Part shown: piece by piece, positions 60,837-64,000 of the stretch
Numbering within the stretch: position 1 is the first letter of the stretch
Layout: each line of letters starts with the position of its first letter
NCBI RefSeq assembly: GCF_049651805.1
Contig: NZ_JBASCU010000048.1
Span: 1 to 64,000, forward strand
DNA length: 64,000 nucleotides
From: Pseudolysinimonas_A sp049651805
GTDB taxonomy: Bacteria; Actinomycetota; Actinomycetes; Actinomycetales; Microbacteriaceae
Reading direction: 5' to 3'
Notes under the pieces: generated by a model
The model's database searches: none
What the model saw: the letters and a program-made list of their open reading frames with translations, nothing else
What the model was told of the DNA's origin: nothing
Program-made: the position numbers and the translations under genes

Positions 60837-62062
60837 GGCGGGCGGTCGCACTCCTGCTGGGCGCGGCCGCCGTGTTCGCGTTCGCTCCGCCCGCGCAAGG
60901 CGCACCGCAGGATGCCGTGCGCGATCGCGAGTACTGGCTCGACGACTACGGCATCCGCGACGCGTGGGCGGTGACGCGGGGCGCCGGCGTGACGATCGCG
61001 ATCATCGACACCGGGGTCGCGGGCGACGTGGCCGATCTCGCCGGCGCCGTGGTCGGGGGAGCGGACTTCTCCGGCATCGGCTCACCTGACGGACAGCGCC
61101 CGATCGGCGACAATCCTCAGCACGGCACCCTGGTCGCGTCACTCGCCGCCGGTCGCGGCACGGGCCCGACATCCGGGGTGATCGGGTCGGCGCCGGAGGC
61201 ATCGATTCTCAGCCTCTCGGTCGGGTTCGGCGGCGGCTCCGACGCCCAGATCGCCGAGGCGGTCACCTGGGCGGTCGACAACGGGGCGGATGTCATCAAC
61301 ATGTCGCTGACCCGCAACACCCTCGATTGGCCGGAGAGCTGGGATGACGCCTTCCTGCACGCCGCCGAGCACGACGTCGTGATCGTCGCAGCGGCCGGCA
61401 ACCGCGCCAGCGGAACGGTCGAGGTCGGCGCACCCGCGACGATGCCGGGGGTGCTGACCGTTGGTGGTGTCGACGAGAGCGGTCAGGCATCCTGGGACGC
61501 ATCCTCCCAAGGCATCACGATCGGGGTCGCCGCGCCGAGTGAGCGCCTCGTCGGCGTCACGCCGGCGGGACGGTACATCACCTGGGCGGGCACGAGCGGT
61601 GCGACCCCGATCGTCGCCGGAGTGGTCGCGCTGGTGCGGGCGGCGCATCCCGACCTGGATGCCGCCAACGTGATCAACCGCATCGTCGCGACCGCTCGGG
61701 ATGCCGGACCGGCCGGCGCCGACTACACCTACGGATTCGGATACCTCGATGCGGCGGCCGCCGTGTCGAGCGACGTGCCACAGGTGTCGGCGAACCCGAT
61801 GGGCGACCTCGCGGAGTGGGTGCGGGTCAATCGCCGAGCCGACGCTACGCCGCAGGCCGTTGATCCCATCGTGGCTGTGCCGGAAGCGCCCGAAGCGCCT
61901 GGCGAACCCGGCACAGCGGACCCGACGGGCGTTCTGCTGCCGAGTCTCGTCGCTCTGCAACTCGTGGGCGCCCCGGTGCTGGCTGTGGCTCTGATGCTGT
62001 TCGTCGTCGGCGGCCTCGTTGTCGGGGCGCTCCGGGGAATTCGGCCCCCGCGTTCGCGGTAG
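60833..62062 (+). CDS. S8 subtilisin-like serine protease, mycosin-like, membrane anchored
   Basis: A 409-aa exported protease. Signal peptide (RRAVALLLGAAAVFAFAPPAQG), catalytic Asp59 (IIDTGV), His97 (QHGTLVAS), oxyanion Asn190 (AAGN) and Ser255 (GTSGATPIVAG), then a Pro/Ala-rich linker and C-terminal membrane helix (LAVALMLFVVGGLVVGAL) with basic tail. This layout matches mycosins of type VII secretion, yet no ESX genes are in the window. The pro-peptide is short. ATG 60833 overlaps the DUF501 stop. Confidence 0.93.
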   Translation: MRRAVALLLGAAAVFAFAPPAQGAPQDAVRDREYWLDDYGIRDAWAVTRGAGVTIAIIDTGVAGDVADLAGAVVGGADFSGIGSPDGQRPIGDNPQHGTLVASLAAGRGTGPTSGVIGSAPEASILSLSVGFGGGSDAQIAEAVTWAVDNGADVINMSLTRNTLDWPESWDDAFLHAAEHDVVIVAAAGNRASGTVEVGAPATMPGVLTVGGVDESGQASWDASSQGITIGVAAPSERLVGVTPAGRYITWAGTSGATPIVAGVVALVRAAHPDLDAANVINRIVATARDAGPAGADYTYGFGYLDAAAAVSSDVPQVSANPMGDLAEWVRVNRRADATPQAVDPIVAVPEAPEAPGEPGTADPTGVLLPSLVALQLVGAPVLAVALMLFVVGGLVVGALRGIRPPRSR

Positions 62063-62096
62063 ATTGGGTGGCAATCCAGCGAGGAGTTTCATCAAC

Positions 62097-63419
62097 GTGC
62101 GCAAAATCCTGATCGTCGGCGGTGGCTACGCCGGCTTCTACACGGCCAAGAAGCTGCAGAAGCACCTGGCCCGCGGAGAGGCCCAGGTCACGGTCGTCGA
62201 CCCGCTGCCGTACATGACCTACCAGCCGTTCCTCCCCGAGGTCGCTGCCGGAACCGTCGAGCCGCGCCACGCGGTGGTCTCACACCGCCGTCATCTCAAG
62301 AAGACCACCGTGATCACGGCGAGCGTCAGCAAGATCGACCACGCCGCCAAGAAGGTCACGGTCACTCCGGCCGCGGGCGACCCGTGGGAGGTCGACTACG
62401 ACACGATCGTCGTCACCGCCGGAGCCGTCACCCGCACGTTCCCCATCCCCGGGCTCGCCGATGAGGCGATCGGCCTGAAGAACATCGAAGAGGCCGTCGC
62501 GATCCGCGACCGCGTCGCCGACTGCTTCGCCAAGGCATCCAACCTGCCCGCCGGCCCCGAGCGCGACCGCCTGCTGACCTTCGTCGTCGTCGGTGGTGGC
62601 TTCGCCGGCATCGAGCTGTTCGGCGAACTGCGGTCGTACGCGAGCGCCCTGCTGCGCCAGTACAAGAACCTCACGATCGACGACACCCACTTCCACCTCA
62701 TCGAGGCGATGGGCCGCATCATGCCCGAAGTTTCGCTGAAGACCAGCCACTGGGTGATCAAGAACCTCGAGGAACGCGCCGCGACCGTGCACCTCGACAC
62801 CCAGCTCGCGAGCGCCGTCGGCGGCGTGGTCGAGCTCTCGACGGGCGAGTCGTTCGAGTCCGACACCATCATGTGGACCGCCGGCGTCATGGCGAATCCG
62901 ATGCTGCGCAACACCGACCTCCCCGCCGAAGAGCGTGGCCGTCTGCGCGTGGGCGCCGACCTGCGGGTGATCTCCGACGCCGGCATCGTTCCGGATGCCT
63001 GGGGCGCGGGTGACGTCGCCGCGGTTCCCGACCTCATTCCGAACCAGGGCGTCGGCGGGTTCACGGTGCCGAACGCCCAGCACGCCGTGCGGCAGGGCAA
63101 GCTGCTCGCGAAGAACCTGGTGGCCGACATCCGCGGCGAGCAGCCGCGCGAGTACCGCCACAAGAACGCGGGCGCGGTGGCCGGCATCGGCCTCTACTAC
63201 GGCGTCTTCCAGTCGGGCCCGATCGCCCTCAAGGGCTTCGTCGCCTGGCTCGCGCATCGCGGCTACCACGGCTTCGCGATGCCGATGTGGGAGCGCAAGG
63301 CGCGCGTGTTCGGCAACTGGATCATCAACTTCCTGTTCCGCCGCGACCTGGTCGGCATCCCGGCCCGCGACACCCCCCGCACCGCGTTCGAGCAGTTCGC
63401 CGTCCGTCCGAAGGTCTAG
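62097..63419 (+). CDS. ndh: Type II NADH dehydrogenase-like FAD oxidoreductase
   Basis: A 440-aa flavoprotein. FAD-binding ILIVGGGYAGFYTA is at the N-terminus and the NADH-binding motif FVVVGGGFAGIE near 165; GAGDVAAVPD and the C-terminal amphipathic/membrane region (AMPMWERKARVFGNWIINFL) complete it. It transfers electrons from NADH to menaquinone without proton pumping. GTG 62097 follows GAGGAG with good spacing. It may end at the hairpin at 63434-63457. Confidence 0.95.
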   Translation: MRKILIVGGGYAGFYTAKKLQKHLARGEAQVTVVDPLPYMTYQPFLPEVAAGTVEPRHAVVSHRRHLKKTTVITASVSKIDHAAKKVTVTPAAGDPWEVDYDTIVVTAGAVTRTFPIPGLADEAIGLKNIEEAVAIRDRVADCFAKASNLPAGPERDRLLTFVVVGGGFAGIELFGELRSYASALLRQYKNLTIDDTHFHLIEAMGRIMPEVSLKTSHWVIKNLEERAATVHLDTQLASAVGGVVELSTGESFESDTIMWTAGVMANPMLRNTDLPAEERGRLRVGADLRVISDAGIVPDAWGAGDVAAVPDLIPNQGVGGFTVPNAQHAVRQGKLLAKNLVADIRGEQPREYRHKNAGAVAGIGLYYGVFQSGPIALKGFVAWLAHRGYHGFAMPMWERKARVFGNWIINFLFRRDLVGIPARDTPRTAFEQFAVRPKV

Positions 63420-63433
63420 TACCGCCGCATAGA

Positions 63434-63457
63434 GGGTTCTTTGGCGTGAAAGAACCC
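63434..63457 (+). terminator. Hairpin after ndh, possible terminator
   Basis: GGGTTCTTT and AAAGAACCC pair perfectly around a 6-nt loop, 15 bp after the ndh stop. There is no T-run, so efficiency is uncertain. Confidence 0.5.
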
Positions 63458-63518
63458 TGCGCGCGGGGTTCTACGGCGACGCGACACCCTCCGTCGCTCC
63501 GCGTACTCTCGAATCCGC

Positions 63519-63592
63519 GCCCTCGTAGCCCAATCGGCAGAGGCAGGCGACTTAAAATCGCTTCAGTCTGGGTTCGAATCCCAGCGAGGGCA
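63519..63592 (+). tRNA. tRNA-Leu (anticodon UAA), class I-like short variable arm
   Basis: GCCCTCG pairs with CGAGGGC, discriminator A. The anticodon stem GGCGA/TCGCT encloses CTTAAAA, anticodon TAA. The T arm is CTGGG-TTCGAAT-CCCAG. Only five bases (TCAGT) separate anticodon and T stems, so the usual long tRNA-Leu variable arm is absent; total length is 74 nt. Confidence 0.9.
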
Positions 63593-63611
63593 CGCCGATA
63601 GCCGGGTGGAT

Positions 63612-63758
63612 GTGGTGGTCACCCTGTCCCGGGACGAATCGCGCCGCATCGCCCTGCGGGCGTGCACGAGCTACTGCCGTTCGACCCGGTGGAGGCGGAG
63701 ATCATCGACCTTGAGATCGACGCTCGCCGAATCGCTGGCCGTCTGCCGCGTAGCGTAG
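63612..63758 (+). pseudogene. Possible decayed start of a YcaQ-like winged-helix gene
   Basis: GTG 63612 opens VVTLSRDESRRIALRA, resembling the N-terminus of YcaQ/winged-helix DNA glycosylase-like proteins, but the frame degenerates into an Arg/Ser-rich stretch and stops. The 170-bp stretch between tRNA-Leu and pta otherwise shows nothing clear. It may be a remnant; evidence is slight. Confidence 0.25.
63751..63756 (+). promoter_or_regulatory. -10 box (TAGCGT) of pta
   Basis: TAGCGT is 7 nt before GTG 63764, the leaderless pattern of this window. Confidence 0.4.
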
Positions 63759-63763
63759 GGGAC

Positions 63764-64000
63764 GTGACCCTGCGCATCGCCGTCCTGTCTGCCGAAGGCC
63801 GCACGGCAAAGTCGACGGTCGCCGTGGGGTTGCTCGACGCCCTGACCCGCGACACGGGCGACGCACGCGTCGGGGTGTTCCGTCCGGTCGCCCGGTCACT
63901 CGAGGAGCCGGATCCGGTGCTCGACGCGCTCGCGGCGCACGGCGCCACCGCGACCGGCGTCGGGGTCGACGACGAGTACGTGCATGCCGATCCCGAGGTC
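63764..64000 (+). CDS. pta: Phosphate acetyltransferase, N-terminal part (cut by window end)
   Basis: Seventy-nine codons of a long-form Pta. The N-terminal P-loop-like domain is recognisable: IAVLSAEGRTAKSTVAVGLL (Walker-like GxTxKST) then VGVFRPVARS, as in the AAA-type regulatory domain of actinobacterial Pta. The enzyme converts acetyl-CoA and phosphate to acetyl phosphate, usually next to ackA, which would lie outside the window. GTG 63764 follows TAGCGT at leaderless spacing; the frame is open upstream to 63662 but that part does not look like Pta. Confidence 0.85.
   Translation, partial: MTLRIAVLSAEGRTAKSTVAVGLLDALTRDTGDARVGVFRPVARSLEEPDPVLDALAAHGATATGVGVDDEYVHADPEV

Noticed and set aside
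60833..62062. Evidence of a type VII secretion locus
   Set aside because: Only the mycosin-like protease is present; no EccC, EccD, EccB or WXG100 protein lies nearby.
1..64000. CRISPR arrays, prophage or insertion sequences
   Set aside because: No regularly spaced direct repeats, transposase, integrase or phage structural genes were seen; the dispersed palindromes are REP-like.

Overview
The window looks like chromosomal DNA of a high-GC actinomycete, most probably a member of the Microbacteriaceae (inference). The sequence supports this in several ways. GTG starts are very common, and genes are often joined by 4-nt GTGA/ATGA overlaps. Many genes begin 5-9 nt after a TAnnnT-like -10 box, so their mRNAs are probably leaderless. 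There are two DUF222/HNH ('13E12-type') proteins, and the order eno-ftsB-DUF501-S8 protease is typical of actinobacteria. No phage genes, transposases or CRISPR arrays were seen.

Layout. 1-180: tail of a DUF222/HNH endonuclease. 250-5777: a tightly coupled five-gene operon encoding an OleA-like thiolase, a GT2 glycosyltransferase, a cytochrome P450, an AMP-dependent ligase (OleC-like) and an NAD(P) reductase (OleD-like). Facing it are a K+ channel pair (KtrA/KtrB), a second related P450 and a MarR regulator. 9734-19343: an accessory block after tRNA-Gln with a small unknown protein, HipBA with a perfect palindromic operator, a complete type I restriction system (HsdM-HsdS-HsdR, with a triple 12-bp repeat in hsdS) and a second DUF222/HNH gene. 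19346-36195: a catabolic region. It holds GntR/enolase-superfamily/aldehyde dehydrogenase genes, a ribose-type ABC importer, an SDR, an extradiol dioxygenase, a cyclase-family hydrolase, two FAD monooxygenases, an FAH-family hydrolase, a C-C-bond-hydrolase-like alpha/beta hydrolase, and LysR and TetR regulators. Three intergenic regions here share GATATCAG, which suggests one regulon for uptake and meta-cleavage of an aromatic or heteroaromatic compound.

36192-64000 is largely core: glmU-prs, chromate transporter, gnd/gluconokinase, rplY-pth-mfd, a VOC protein, a CPBP protease, an MFS exporter, mazG, an ABC exporter pair, VapBC, hisS, eno-ftsB-DUF501-subtilase, ndh, tRNA-Leu(UAA) and the start of pta.

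A family of double-hairpin repeats (outer arms resembling GGTCGAGTAGC, inner arms resembling GTGTCGAGACC) occurs seven times. In three cases it supplies the stop codon of the adjoining gene, and twice it lies inside coding sequence of the Ole-like operon. The most interesting candidates are the Ole-like cluster with no OleB, the GATATCAG-linked catabolic regulon, the HsdS length-variable repeat and the coding-sequence-invading repeats.
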